Shown in pieces: positions 16,998-26,424 of a stretch of DNA of 64,000 nt. Made by a program: the position numbers and the translations under genes. The DNA lies in NCBI GenBank assembly GCA_963812255.1, contig CAWEUM010000005.1:992001-1056000 (forward strand), given 5' to 3'. Source of the DNA: DATJGR01 sp963812255 (GTDB taxonomy: Bacteria; Pseudomonadota; Gammaproteobacteria; Pseudomonadales; Azotimanducaceae). Positions within the stretch are counted from its first letter, which is position 1, and every line of letters starts with the position of its first letter. Below the pieces are notes generated by a model, which did not search any database, had not been told where the DNA came from, and worked only from the letters and a program-made list of their open reading frames with translations.

Positions 16998-17909
16998 GTG
17001 CAGCCCAGCGCAACACCCACCCCCAACGTCTTCGTTGTGATACTCAACTGGAACGGCGCTGCCGATACGCTTCGCTGCATCGCCATGACACAGCGCGTCG
17101 GCTACCCGAAACTGACAATCATCGTTGTAGACAATGGGTCCAGCGATGATTCCGTCGATCTGATTCGATCGCGCGCCCCGGAAGTAACGCTCATCAACGC
17201 AGAATCCAATACCGGGTTTGGCAACGGCAACAATCTCGGCATCGATGCTGCAATCTCGCAGGGCGCCGACTATGTATGGGTCATCAACAACGACATCGCC
17301 TTCGATCCCGGTACGCTGACTGAGTTAGTTCAGATCGCCGGCGTCGCAGCAGCCGACATTGTCGGATCATGGATGTTCGATCGAACAGGCGACGTTAGTC
17401 TGTTCTGCCGCAACGCGACACCGGGAGCGTATTTCTCTTCGCGATCATTGAAGCCGACATCCGACGCCGACTTCTGGCCGACTCTGGAAGTCTCCGGTGC
17501 TGCGGTGCTTTTGAGCAGTCGCCTGCTTCAACAGCGCCTAGAGTCACTAGGTTATTACTTGGACGGTAGCCTGTTTCTCTACTGCGAAGAACTGGAATTG
17601 GCGTTTTGGAGCCGCGCCAACGGCTTCCGCGCGGTTACTGCAAAGCGCGCGCGCGTCTACCATCGAGTGGGCACAAGCACCGGGCGACTTGCAGCGTTGA
17701 CGCGGCAGCACTATCTGATCCGCAATCGCATAGTCGTGTTGCGACGATATCTCGGGACCGCGTTTGGTACGCTCGTCGCCATCCTGTTCTCCGGATTGAC
17801 TTTGATGCGAGGGTTGCGAGATCCACGCTCGCTGCCACATCTACTGCGCTCGATATTCGCAGGGTTCACAGGTCAGAGCGGCAAATATCGGCTTGCGAGC
17901 GATCATTGA
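16998..17909 (+). CDS. family 2 glycosyltransferase
   Basis: A 303-aa GT2 enzyme of the rhamnosyltransferase-like (WbbL) branch. The N-terminal GT-A fold shows VILNWNGAADTLRCI, VVDNGSSDDSVDLI, NTGFGNGNNLGID and the metal-binding DxD-equivalent VINNDIAFDPGTL. A C-terminal hydrophobic stretch (LGTAFGTLVAILFSGLTL) may attach it to the membrane. It starts at GTG 16998, three bases after the methyltransferase stop, and its stop overlaps the next glycosyltransferase start. The sugar donor is unknown. Confidence 0.9.
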   Translation: MQPSATPTPNVFVVILNWNGAADTLRCIAMTQRVGYPKLTIIVVDNGSSDDSVDLIRSRAPEVTLINAESNTGFGNGNNLGIDAAISQGADYVWVINNDIAFDPGTLTELVQIAGVAAADIVGSWMFDRTGDVSLFCRNATPGAYFSSRSLKPTSDADFWPTLEVSGAAVLLSSRLLQQRLESLGYYLDGSLFLYCEELELAFWSRANGFRAVTAKRARVYHRVGTSTGRLAALTRQHYLIRNRIVVLRRYLGTAFGTLVAILFSGLTLMRGLRDPRSLPHLLRSIFAGFTGQSGKYRLASDH

Positions 17910-19018
17910 CGAGGCCGCCGATCCGGGTGATACATCTCGTCTCGCCTGTTCGTCACGGCGGCGGCGAGTCGCTGATCACGGACCTGGTCAGATCGGCCGA
18001 GACTGACCCGTTGGTGGTTCTCTACTATCGATCACCCCAGTTCGAATCCACACTGACCCAATACAAGATACGCTGGATCACACTCACGCAACTCTCGCTC
18101 GGTGATGGCAGAAGCCTCTTTGGCAGTGCGATGCGTGCAGCGTTCGGGTTGACGCACGCCAGGCGTCTGCTGCAGTTGATTCGGCGGGAAGCTCCGGACG
18201 TCATTCATGTTCACAGCTTCCCTGGAAGCTTTCTGATCGCAGCTTTCAAGGCGTTACGTCTCATCGACACGCCCGCGTTGTTGACCCGACATTCACTGCA
18301 TGTCCGACGCACGCCCGTTGGACAGCGCTTGTTTCGTTGGATGATGTCGCAGTATGAATGCATCAGTACAGTTTCCAATGCGTCGAAGGCGAGTATGGAA
18401 GCCGCCTTCGGTGAATTTGACGTTCAGGTCATTCACAATTGTGTTGCCGACGTGTTTTTCGGCGTGTCCATGCCGGAGCACACGGACCGCAGCGTGTTCC
18501 TGCAGCTCGGGCGATTCATGCCAGCTAAGAACCATGGGCTGGTGTTGGACGCGCTGGTGCGTCTGAAACCCGAAGAACGCGGCAAGATCGCAGTCTGGTT
18601 CGCGGGCGCGGGCGAAACTGAAGCGCTCGTGCAGGCGAAGGCGCAACGTCTCGGTCTACTGCCGGAGGAAGTCAAATTTCTAGGCTTCATCCCGCACGAC
18701 CAATTGCCGAGCATCATGATGGAGACGCACTTCGGTCTGTTTCCGTCGACAAGTGAAGGATTCGGGATTGGCGCAGCAGAGTGTCTGGCAGCCGGCCGGC
18801 CCGTTCTCGCGTTGCAAACCGAAGTCATGCGTGAGGTGGTGGGTCCCGGCGGTATCTGCGTGCCTGCCCATCAGCTCGATGTTGGGTTTCGGGAAATGAT
18901 CGCGTCAGGTTCAACCATGAGCGGCGCGGCCCGACAGTGGGCCAATCGATATCGCCCCGCGCATATCCGATCGGAATACACGACGCTGTATCGGGTGGCC
19001 ATGGACCGCGCCCCGTGA
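17906..19018 (+). CDS. family 4 glycosyltransferase
   Basis: A GT-B fold glycosyltransferase of about 370 aa. The N-terminus has RVIHLVSPVRHGGGESLITD (glycine-rich acceptor side), the middle has IHVHSFPGSF and FLQLGRFMPAKNHGLVLDAL, and the C-terminal donor site has the EX7E-type SEGFGIGAAECLAAGRPVLA. These are retaining GT4 hallmarks. I place the start at TTG 17906, which overlaps the preceding TGA (TTGA); GTG 17927 is an alternative. The earlier open frame back to 17606 is antigenically meaningless out-of-frame sequence of the GT2 gene. Its end overlaps the next GT gene (GTGA). Confidence 0.9.
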   Translation: MTRPPIRVIHLVSPVRHGGGESLITDLVRSAETDPLVVLYYRSPQFESTLTQYKIRWITLTQLSLGDGRSLFGSAMRAAFGLTHARRLLQLIRREAPDVIHVHSFPGSFLIAAFKALRLIDTPALLTRHSLHVRRTPVGQRLFRWMMSQYECISTVSNASKASMEAAFGEFDVQVIHNCVADVFFGVSMPEHTDRSVFLQLGRFMPAKNHGLVLDALVRLKPEERGKIAVWFAGAGETEALVQAKAQRLGLLPEEVKFLGFIPHDQLPSIMMETHFGLFPSTSEGFGIGAAECLAAGRPVLALQTEVMREVVGPGGICVPAHQLDVGFREMIASGSTMSGAARQWANRYRPAHIRSEYTTLYRVAMDRAP

Positions 19019-20130
19019 ACATTCTATTGGCATTCCTCGGCAAGCGCGGTGGCGGGGGGCGATATACGTTGGAACTCGCCCGTGCACTCGCAACGCAGCC
19101 GAATGTCGATCTGTATCTGATCGTCGCTCGGGAATCGGAACTTTGTGCCGAATTCACGCGATTGGGGTTGCCGCAACTGCCGCTGCACACTTACTCAAAC
19201 GCGGTGGATTTCCTGATCGGCACAATCACTCGGGTTGGGCGGATGTGTCGCCGGGTGCGGGAGTACATACGTCGAGAGCGAATCGATATTCTGATCATGG
19301 GCATGATTCACCCTTGGAGTCCGTGGGTCATTCGAGCGGCGCGGCGTGCCGGAGCGCGCGTCATCACCGTAGGACATGAACCTGGTCCGCATCCTGGCGA
19401 TCAGCTGGTCCTTGGCAGAATCATGAACGCATGCATCGCTGATTGTTTCAGCTATTCCGACGCAGTGGTTGCGCTCACACAGTCCACCGCTCGAGCGATC
19501 CAAACAGCGCATCCCAGCTGCCGTCCTCACGTCATACCGCACGGCGCGTTTGTCTATCACGTGCAACGCCAGCCCAGGTCTTTGCCTGAAGATCGACCGA
19601 TCAGATTGCTGTTCTTCGGGCGCATCGTTCCCTACAAAGGACTCGGACTGCTTCTCGATGCCGCGCATATGCTGCAGGCAAAAGATCGAAATTTCGAGAT
19701 CGAGATCTGGGGTCAGGGTGACCTGTCGAGTGTCGCGGGGAAGCTTCGGCAGACGGTCAACGTTCGAGTCGAAAATCGCTGGGTCGATGAACCGGAGATT
19801 CCCGAGATCTTCCGTCGATGTGACATCTGCGTTTTGCCGTATCTGCAGGCGAGTCAATCCGGAATTGTCGGAATAGCGCAAGCCGCCGGGATGCCAATCG
19901 TTGCGTTCCCTGAGGCGGGGCTCGTAGAGCAGCTTGCGACCGGGGGCGGTGTACTCACGCAGGCATCGACGGCGGTTGCTTTAGCCGATGCACTGGAGTC
20001 AATTTTGACGGATCCCTCACGCTACTCCGCCATTTCCGGCGACGCTATCGTCGGCGCGCGAGCAAACAGTTGGCCTGCAATCGCCGCACAGTTCAACGAC
20101 CTCGCCGCCTCGGTTCTGCACAACGCCTGA
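19015..20130 (+). CDS. family 4 glycosyltransferase
   Basis: A second GT-B/GT4-type enzyme of about 371 aa. It shows NILLAFLGKRGGGGRYTLEL at the N-terminus, IRLLFFGRIVPYKGLGLLLDA at the domain junction and a donor-binding part around YLQASQSGIVGIAQAAGMPI, in which the classic EX7E motif is altered (Gln/Ser in place of the first Glu). GTG 19015 overlaps the previous stop by four bases. It is the last gene of the glycan cassette and converges on an LLM oxidoreductase gene 12 bases away. The sugar specificity is unknown. Confidence 0.88.
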   Translation: MNILLAFLGKRGGGGRYTLELARALATQPNVDLYLIVARESELCAEFTRLGLPQLPLHTYSNAVDFLIGTITRVGRMCRRVREYIRRERIDILIMGMIHPWSPWVIRAARRAGARVITVGHEPGPHPGDQLVLGRIMNACIADCFSYSDAVVALTQSTARAIQTAHPSCRPHVIPHGAFVYHVQRQPRSLPEDRPIRLLFFGRIVPYKGLGLLLDAAHMLQAKDRNFEIEIWGQGDLSSVAGKLRQTVNVRVENRWVDEPEIPEIFRRCDICVLPYLQASQSGIVGIAQAAGMPIVAFPEAGLVEQLATGGGVLTQASTAVALADALESILTDPSRYSAISGDAIVGARANSWPAIAAQFNDLAASVLHNA

Positions 20131-20141
20131 GAAGGATGCCC

Positions 20142-21185
20142 CTATAGTCCCACCACCAAACTCATCACCCGTCCCAACGTCTCCAACCGCTCCGCCAAAT
20201 CCTTACCCGCCGGCGCAACCCGCAACGTAGTCACCCCTGAATCCCGATACGCACGAATCCTCTCTCGCACGGCGGTCTCGTCACCAAGCAGGTTCGCCTG
20301 GATGACCATCTCGGCCGGCACCTTCGCAATCGCCTCGTCGCGCTTTCCCGACACCCACAGGCGTTGCACGTCGCGACCTGCTTCCTCCCAACCACCCCGC
20401 TTGAACGCATCGTTGTAGAAATTCGTCGTCGCCGAGCCCATCGCGCCGAGGGTGAACGCCATTCCTGGCTTCAGAGGCGCGACCAGTGCATCCATATCGT
20501 TCCCGAACGCGACGGTACCGCCCACTTGAACGTCGATGTCCGCCATCGTCCGCCCGGCGCTCTGCGCGCCGCGCCGCAGGAACGCGAGGTGCGCGTCGGC
20601 GTGTTCCGGCGTAAACGACGTGCCGAGCCAACCGTCCGCCACTGCGCCAGTGTATTCGAGCGTCGCCGGTCCCAATGTTGCAAGATAGATCGGAATGTTC
20701 CCGTTGCCGGGTTGCGACAAGCGCAGCGCCTTGCCCTGCCCGCCTGGCAGCGGCAGGTCGTGATATTCGCCGTGGTATTCGATCTTCTCGCCAGCGAACG
20801 CGAGCTTGATGATTTCCACGGTTTCCTTCATGCGCGTCAGCGGGCCTTTGAAAGGCCGCCCGTGAAGTCCTTCGACAACCTGCGGGCCGCTCGCGCCGAG
20901 ACCGAGAATGAAGCGGTCGTTGGTGATCGCCGCCATCGTCAGCGCCGTCATTGCGGTCATCACCGGTGCACGCGCGCTGATCTGCATGATGCCGGTGCCG
21001 AGCTTGATCTTGTGCGTTTTCGCGCCGAGGTATGCGAGCGGCGCGATCGCGTCCTGCCCCCATGCTTCAGCCGTCCAGACCGTATCGACGCCGAGCTTTT
21101 CCGCTTCGACGACGTAGTCCACTTGTTCGTCGAAATCCCGTTTGCGGCCCGACGCGGCGCCCCCGATCGAAATGCTGATTTTCAT
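20142..21185 (-). CDS. LLM-class F420-dependent-type oxidoreductase
   Basis: A 347-aa luciferase-like TIM-barrel oxidoreductase. Key segments: VEAEKLGVDTVWTAEAWGQD, KIKLGTGIMQISARAPVM, RFILGLGASGPQVVEGLHG and IPIYLATLGPATLEYTGAVADGW (the last split across sheet strands, about residues 165-187). The pattern of Trp-Thr-Ala-Glu-Ala-Trp after strand 1 resembles mycobacterial F420-linked LLM subfamilies rather than FMN-dependent luciferases. Activity would be hydride transfer from or to F420; the substrate is unknown. ATG 21185 has an AGGGAGC site. It is monocistronic and divergent from the CFA synthase gene, with a 186-base spacer that should hold both promoters. Confidence 0.88.
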   Translation of the reverse strand: MKISISIGGAASGRKRDFDEQVDYVVEAEKLGVDTVWTAEAWGQDAIAPLAYLGAKTHKIKLGTGIMQISARAPVMTAMTALTMAAITNDRFILGLGASGPQVVEGLHGRPFKGPLTRMKETVEIIKLAFAGEKIEYHGEYHDLPLPGGQGKALRLSQPGNGNIPIYLATLGPATLEYTGAVADGWLGTSFTPEHADAHLAFLRRGAQSAGRTMADIDVQVGGTVAFGNDMDALVAPLKPGMAFTLGAMGSATTNFYNDAFKRGGWEEAGRDVQRLWVSGKRDEAIAKVPAEMVIQANLLGDETAVRERIRAYRDSGVTTLRVAPAGKDLAERLETLGRVMSLVVGL

Positions 21186-21371
21186 GTCGTTGCTCCCTGC
21201 TGTGGAGGCGCGGTGCGCGTTCGATGACGGCAGGCTAGCGAATCACTGCGCCGATGGCCACGGACGTCGGCCGCATTTCCACGCTCGGGACCGGCCAACG
21301 GGTTGAGTTACGCGAGCCCTGGTGCCATAACGGCTGTCGCGAACTGAATCGACCAGACACCGGAGAGAATC

Positions 21372-22592
21372 ATGCGCCTCGAACTGTTTGAACGATATGT
21401 GCGTCGGGGCGAACTCACGCTCGTCGAGACGGACGGCGTGCGGCACAAGTTCGGCGCTGGCACACCCAAAGCGACGTGGATCATGCGCAAGCCGGAAACG
21501 CTTCGACGCATCCTGCTCAATCCCGCGCTGCAACTCGGCGAGACCTATATGGACGACGGTTGGGACGTCACCGACGGCAGCCTCGCCGACCTGATCACGA
21601 TTCTGCGCAGCAACATGGGTGATCTCGCGCAGCGTCGCTCGGTCTTCGGCGAGTTCGCCGCGCGGCTACAGACGTGGAACGACCTGCGGGCTAGCCGCGC
21701 CAACGTGCATCATCACTACGACCTCGACGAAGAACTCTTCCGCGCATTCCTCGATCGCGGCATGCACTACTCGTGCGCGTATTTTCGCGAGCCGGACATG
21801 TCGCTCGAATCGGCGCAGCTTGCCAAATGCAATCATATCGAGCGCAAGCTTTTGCTGGCGCCGGGCCAGCAAGTACTCGACATTGGTTGCGGCTGGGGTA
21901 GCCTCGCGCTGCACCTTGCCGAAAACGTTGGCGATTCGGTGGTGGGCTTGACACTCAGCGCGGAACAGCTGCGCGTAGCCCAATCCGAAGCGCTGCGGCG
22001 TGGTCTGGCGGATCGTGTCGAATTTCGCCTGCAGGACTATCGCGAACATCGAGGTCAATACGACCGCATCGTCAGCGTCGGCATGTTCGAGCATGTGGGC
22101 CGACCCAATTTTCATCGCTATTTCGACCAGCTTGCGCAACAGCTGCGGCCGGGCGGCGTCGCGCTGCTGCATACCATCGGCTCGACTCGGCGACCCAACT
22201 CGACGAATGCCTGGTTCCGGCGCCACATCTTCCCCGGCGGCCACATCCCGTCGCTGTCGACGATTGCGAAGACCATCGAACGCGCCGGCTTGATGATCGG
22301 CGATCTCGAGGTCCTGCGGCCACACTACGCATTGACGCTGAAGGAATGGAACCGGCGGTTCCAGACCCGGCGCGCACATTTCGCGGCAACGAAAGGCGAG
22401 CGTTTCTGTCGCATGTGGGAGTTCTATCTCGTCACATCGCAGACCGCATTCGAGCACGGCGATCTGGTGGTGTTTCAATTGCAGCTCGGCGGGCGCGATG
22501 CGCCGTTTCCAGCCACGCGCGAGTATCTATACCCGGGTCTCGAAGAACACATTGCCGCAGCCGGCGCGACCGCAGCCCCGCGTCACGAGTAA
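21372..22592 (+). CDS. cfa: cyclopropane-fatty-acyl-phospholipid synthase
   Basis: A 406-aa CFA synthase-family protein that would transfer a methylene group from SAM to double bonds of membrane phospholipid acyl chains. The N-terminal lipid-binding domain (WIMRKPETLRRILLNPALQL; GETYMDDGWDVTDGSLADL) is followed by the SAM-binding domain with LDIGCGWGSLALHLAE (about residue 172) and SVGMFEHVGRPNFHRYFDQL. The length and HTIGSTRRPNSTNAWFRRHI segment fit true CFA synthases. ATG 21372 follows GGAGAG. The last 10 bases overlap the tail of the convergent glucokinase gene. Confidence 0.93.
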   Translation: MRLELFERYVRRGELTLVETDGVRHKFGAGTPKATWIMRKPETLRRILLNPALQLGETYMDDGWDVTDGSLADLITILRSNMGDLAQRRSVFGEFAARLQTWNDLRASRANVHHHYDLDEELFRAFLDRGMHYSCAYFREPDMSLESAQLAKCNHIERKLLLAPGQQVLDIGCGWGSLALHLAENVGDSVVGLTLSAEQLRVAQSEALRRGLADRVEFRLQDYREHRGQYDRIVSVGMFEHVGRPNFHRYFDQLAQQLRPGGVALLHTIGSTRRPNSTNAWFRRHIFPGGHIPSLSTIAKTIERAGLMIGDLEVLRPHYALTLKEWNRRFQTRRAHFAATKGERFCRMWEFYLVTSQTAFEHGDLVVFQLQLGGRDAPFPATREYLYPGLEEHIAAAGATAAPRHE

Positions 22593-23545
22593 GCGTCCCA
22601 AAACGCGGCCGCAGAACCCAGCAGGCCGAGTTCCGGCTCCAGCACCAGTCGAGTCGGGATGGCCTTGACGTAATCCGACATCGGTCCGCGCGTCTCGAAA
22701 CGTCGTCGGAACTGGCTCTGCGCGAGAAAATCGCCGAGCCGCGGCAGGATGCCACCGGCCAGATAGACCCCGCCGGTCGCACAGACCGTCACCGCGAGGC
22801 TACCTGCTGCGGTGCCGAGCAGATTGCAGAACATCTCGAGCGTTTGATGACACACCGGATCCGAGACCGTCAGCGCGCGCTCGGTGATCTCGGCCGGCAT
22901 TTCGAGCTCGACCGCGGCCCCCCAGACTTCGCATACCGCGCGATACAAATTCACCAGACCCGGGCCCGACAATACGGTTTCCCAGCCGACGAAATCGAAA
23001 CGCTGCATCAGAAATCCGAGCACCTCCGCCTCCAGCGGATCGGTCGCCGCGAGGTTGCTGTGGCCCCCTTCCGAAGGCAACACCAGCCAGTGTTCACCGC
23101 GTCGCACAACGAAGCCCATCCCCAGGCCGGTGCCGGGTCCGAGCGCTGCCTTCGTCTGCGAATTGACACGAGTCGCACCCGTCGGACCGATCGTCGCCAA
23201 CGAAGAATCGGGCAATACCGGCAACGCATGTCCAACCGCAGTGAAGTCGTTGATGACGCGGGCACGTTCGCTGCCCAATGCACTGGCCAATTCGCGCGCG
23301 TCGCAGACCATCCGCCCGTTGGTCAAGCGGCCACGACCGTCAATCACCGGACCCGCGATTGCCAGGCAACCGCCACGCAGATCACCAGTACCCGTGTCGC
23401 GGCAAAATTGTTCGACGAGACGCGCGGCGGTGTCGAAATCGGCACTCGGATAATCGCGGACCTCGCTGAGCGTGAGCGCCGCATCGGCCAGCGCCAACCG
23501 CGCATGCGTACCACCGATATCGCCGACAAGAACACGGTCGCTCAT
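22583..23545 (-). CDS. glk: glucokinase (Glk family)
   Basis: A 320-aa bacterial glucokinase, phosphorylating glucose with ATP in the cytoplasm. Motifs: N-terminal phosphate loop GDIGGTHARLA, catalytic base in VINDFTAVGHALP, LGPGTGLGMGFVVRRG, glucose-binding PSEGGHSNLAA and the C-terminal GGVYLAGGILPRL. The start at ATG 23545 overlaps the stop of the upstream PRISE-type gene (ATGA), so the pair is coupled. The reading frame remains open much further upstream, but that is out-of-frame sequence of the reductase gene. Confidence 0.92.
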   Translation of the reverse strand: MSDRVLVGDIGGTHARLALADAALTLSEVRDYPSADFDTAARLVEQFCRDTGTGDLRGGCLAIAGPVIDGRGRLTNGRMVCDARELASALGSERARVINDFTAVGHALPVLPDSSLATIGPTGATRVNSQTKAALGPGTGLGMGFVVRRGEHWLVLPSEGGHSNLAATDPLEAEVLGFLMQRFDFVGWETVLSGPGLVNLYRAVCEVWGAAVELEMPAEITERALTVSDPVCHQTLEMFCNLLGTAAGSLAVTVCATGGVYLAGGILPRLGDFLAQSQFRRRFETRGPMSDYVKAIPTRLVLEPELGLLGSAAAFWDAYS

Positions 23546-24621
23546 CGCGGCAGAACCCGCGCCGCCTGCAACGTCGTGAGCTGTCGCACGAACATGTCGT
23601 CGGTATCGATACACTCGTGAAATCCGAATTGCCGCGCCTTGACCGTGCTGACGACTGCATCGGGGGGTGAACCACCATAGCCGAACACGGCGTCGGCGAA
23701 CTGCCACGACGCGCCGACCAGCTGCTCCATCGTGTACGGAAGTAGATTGTCGCGCGCAACGATACGATCCCAAGTCGCGGCGCGCTCCGGCATCGTGCCA
23801 TTGAGACACATCGATTCGGGTTCGCCAAGAGACATGCCGAATACGTCCGCCACCACGCGAAAGATCTCGCGCCACACCATCACGTCGCCGTTGGCGATGT
23901 TGAACGTCTCGTTCGCGCAACCGGGGGTCTCAGCCGCCCAGAGGATCGCCCGCGCCAGCAGATCGGCGTCGGTTGCTTGCGTGATGCAAGGCGCGCCGCC
24001 CGGAAAGCGCAACGGTTCGCCTCTTTCACGTTGCACCGCCGCCAATACACCTAACGCGTTGACCATGTTCATCGGGCTGCCGAGTGCAAAGCCGCATACC
24101 ACCTGCGGGCGCATGATCGAGTACGTGAAGCCATAGCGCGCGCTCATTTCGATCGCGTGATCTTCCTGGTTCCAGTAGAAATTCGCGCCGGGATGGCGCG
24201 GCTGGCGTTCGCGTCCCGGAATTCGCATCGGAGCGATGTGCGCGCCGTACGCCTTGGTGCCCTGCAGCAAGGTCACGTGGCGAAGCGACGGGCGTGTTCC
24301 GATCACCTCCAAAGCGTTGACGAGCATCGCCGTGTTCGTGGCGATCTGCTCTGGGTCGCGCCAACCTGCAATCAGTTCCGGCTGTTCGTACAGCGCGGCA
24401 TAGACGACATGCGTCACGTCGGCGAATTCGGCGTCGGTGAACGTCCGCCTGCAGGCTTTCGCGTCGGTTAGATCCAACGACACGAATCTCGCGCGACTCG
24501 GGAAATCCGGAGTTCGTCGCGACACGCCCACGACCTGCCAGTCGGGACGCGATTCGAGTACCTTGATCACGCTGCGGCCGACCAGACCCAGCGCACCGAA
24601 CACGACGACCTTCTTGCTCAC
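23542..24621 (-). CDS. PRISE-like SDR / NAD-dependent epimerase
   Basis: A 359-aa extended short-chain dehydrogenase. It has an N-terminal Rossmann GALGLVGRSVIKVLESR, and signature pieces of the PRISE (progesterone 5-beta-reductase/iridoid synthase) group: LQGTKAYGAHIAPM, NFYWNQEDHAIEMSARYGFT and YSIMRPQVVCGFALGSPMN. PRISE enzymes reduce 1,4-enones of steroids or terpenoids with NADPH. GTG 24621 is chosen because it puts SKKVVVFGALG at the N-terminus; the frame extends upstream into the divergent LLM gene, which is not real coding. It is coupled to glk, an odd functional pairing. Confidence 0.85.
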   Translation of the reverse strand: MSKKVVVFGALGLVGRSVIKVLESRPDWQVVGVSRRTPDFPSRARFVSLDLTDAKACRRTFTDAEFADVTHVVYAALYEQPELIAGWRDPEQIATNTAMLVNALEVIGTRPSLRHVTLLQGTKAYGAHIAPMRIPGRERQPRHPGANFYWNQEDHAIEMSARYGFTYSIMRPQVVCGFALGSPMNMVNALGVLAAVQRERGEPLRFPGGAPCITQATDADLLARAILWAAETPGCANETFNIANGDVMVWREIFRVVADVFGMSLGEPESMCLNGTMPERAATWDRIVARDNLLPYTMEQLVGASWQFADAVFGYGGSPPDAVVSTVKARQFGFHECIDTDDMFVRQLTTLQAARVLPR

Positions 24622-24727
24622 GTTGCGAATCCGAGTCGATTGCGTAGCTCCGCATCTTAATCGCGATCGGCGGCCAGTTCGTCTGCTGCTAGACTTGAAC
24701 GTAAATCCGATAGGCGAGTGAATCGCG

Positions 24728-25672
24728 ATGACTGTGAGTGCCGGCCTGGGTATCGCCAACTTCACGTTCGACGACGCGCGCGGGTTTCGGCGTTGGGTCG
24801 ATTTGTGCGACTCGGGCGGTATCGATTCGATCTGGCAATCGGATCGGCTTATTGGGGGCGACCCGAATCTGGAATGCATGAGCGCGATGGCGTGGCTGGC
24901 GGGTGCTACCCGGCGCCTGAAATTCGGCATGAACGTCGCGAGCCTCGGCCTGCGCCACCCGGTTTTGACCGCGAAAGCGTGCGCGACGATCGACGTACTC
25001 AGCGAAGGCCGCCTGTTGCCGGCGTTCGGCATCGGCAGCGCACTGTCGCGCGACTACTCCGCCACCGGCACGCCGACGCAGGGTCGCGGGTCTCGCATGA
25101 ACGAGAGCCTCGAGATCATCTCGAGGCTCTGGTCCGAACCAGAAGTGACGTTTGCCGGTAAGCATTTCCAGCTCGACCGGGCGAGTATCTCGCCGCGCCC
25201 GATTCAACACCCCTGCCCGCTGTGGGTCGGCGGCTCCGCAGCCGCGGCGATCGAACGCACCGCGCGCTGGGGCACGGGTTGGCAGGCCGGAATCGAGACC
25301 GCGGCGCAAGTGGCGCCGGTGATCGCCGCGATCAAGCAGCGCGCCGAGGAACTCGGTCGGCCGATCGATGTTGATCACTTCGGCGCCGGCTTTGGCTATC
25401 GTTTCGGCAACCCGAGCGATCCGATCAGCCAGAAATATCTGAAGGGACTCGGCGCACGCCTCGGCAAACCCGCCGACGACTATGTGGCCATCGGTGATGC
25501 GCCGGCGATCCTCGCGCGCATCGACGAGTTCCGATTGGCGGGCGTGCACAAGTTCGTGCTACGGCCAATCGCGTTCGGTACAGACGACATGGTGAACCAG
25601 ACGCGTCTGCTGATCGACGCCGTGCTACCGCGTCTCGCCGCGATGAATCAGCGCGATCGGGAACGCTGCTAA
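24728..25672 (+). CDS. LLM-class flavin/F420-dependent oxidoreductase
   Basis: A 314-aa luciferase-like monooxygenase-fold protein. It shows FRRWVDLCDSGGIDSIWQSD at the N-terminus, RLKFGMNVASLGLRHPVLTA, a cofactor-phosphate region around GRLLPAFGIGSALSRDYSAT and CPLWVGGSAAAAIERTARWG. Whether it uses F420 or FMN cannot be settled by eye. It is divergent from the PRISE-type gene (107-base spacer), so the two may share regulation, and its last four bases overlap the convergent SDR gene. Confidence 0.85.
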   Translation: MTVSAGLGIANFTFDDARGFRRWVDLCDSGGIDSIWQSDRLIGGDPNLECMSAMAWLAGATRRLKFGMNVASLGLRHPVLTAKACATIDVLSEGRLLPAFGIGSALSRDYSATGTPTQGRGSRMNESLEIISRLWSEPEVTFAGKHFQLDRASISPRPIQHPCPLWVGGSAAAAIERTARWGTGWQAGIETAAQVAPVIAAIKQRAEELGRPIDVDHFGAGFGYRFGNPSDPISQKYLKGLGARLGKPADDYVAIGDAPAILARIDEFRLAGVHKFVLRPIAFGTDDMVNQTRLLIDAVLPRLAAMNQRDRERC

Positions 25673-26424
25673 CGAGTCAACGCCTGCGCCTGGGCTACGA
25701 AGCCGCGGTTCCAGGTCGGGCTCACGGTGAGTTCGTTGATGCACACATGCGCCGGCATCCGCGCGATGAAGGCGATGATCTCTCCGCAATCCTCCGCCTG
25801 CAGCATACGTGCTTTGTCCTCGGCCGTGACGGGTATCGGGCGGCTGTCGAGAATCGGGGTCGCCACTTCACCGGGACACAGCGCACACGCGCGCACGCCG
25901 TGAATCCCCGCCTCCATGTTCAGGCTCTCCGTCATCGAGTTCATCGCGTGCTTCGCGGCCGCATACGCCGGACCGGTCAGAATGCCGGTGTACTTGCCCG
26001 CCCATGAGGAGACGTTGACGATCAGACCATCACGCTGCGCCACCATCGTCGGCAACACCGCCTTGCAGCAGTAGAACGATCCGTCGAGATCGACCCGGAT
26101 CACGCGATCCCAATCGTCGAGCGTGACGTTGTGCCAGTTGCGGTCGCGCGCATTCAGACCGGCGCTGTTGACGAGAACGTCGATGCGTCCGAAGCGCTCG
26201 ACGATTTCCGCAGCGACCCTGAGTACCGCGTCCTTGTCAGCCACGTCGAGTGGCCGCGACAACGCCGCGTCGCCCAGTTCGCCCGCGCGCCGATCGAGAA
26301 GTTCTTGCCGTCTACCGCACAACACCACCTGCATGCCCTCTGCCGCCAACGCGCTTGCCGCGGCCGCGCCAATGCCGGTTCCCGCCCCGGTGATCCACGC
26401 AACCTTGCCGTTCAAATTACGCAT
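25669..26424 (-). CDS. short-chain dehydrogenase/reductase
   Basis: A 251-aa classical SDR. Cofactor motif TGAGTGIGAAAASALA (about residues 13-28), NSAGLNARDRN (NAG-type), catalytic Ser in NVSSWAGKY, and the YxxxK motif in YAAAKHAMNSM are all intact. CGRRQE after strand 2 suggests NADP preference. It is likely to oxidise or reduce a secondary alcohol/ketone. The start is ATG 26424; a 34-residue upstream open stretch is Cys/Arg/His-rich and unlike the family. Convergent with the LLM gene at its 3' end. Confidence 0.9.
   Translation of the reverse strand: MRNLNGKVAWITGAGTGIGAAAASALAAEGMQVVLCGRRQELLDRRAGELGDAALSRPLDVADKDAVLRVAAEIVERFGRIDVLVNSAGLNARDRNWHNVTLDDWDRVIRVDLDGSFYCCKAVLPTMVAQRDGLIVNVSSWAGKYTGILTGPAYAAAKHAMNSMTESLNMEAGIHGVRACALCPGEVATPILDSRPIPVTAEDKARMLQAEDCGEIIAFIARMPAHVCINELTVSPTWNRGFVAQAQALTR

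Noticed and set aside
23546..23920. Extension of glucokinase to 445 aa
   Set aside because: It is out-of-frame sequence of the upstream reductase; the Glk N-terminal motif begins right after ATG 23545.
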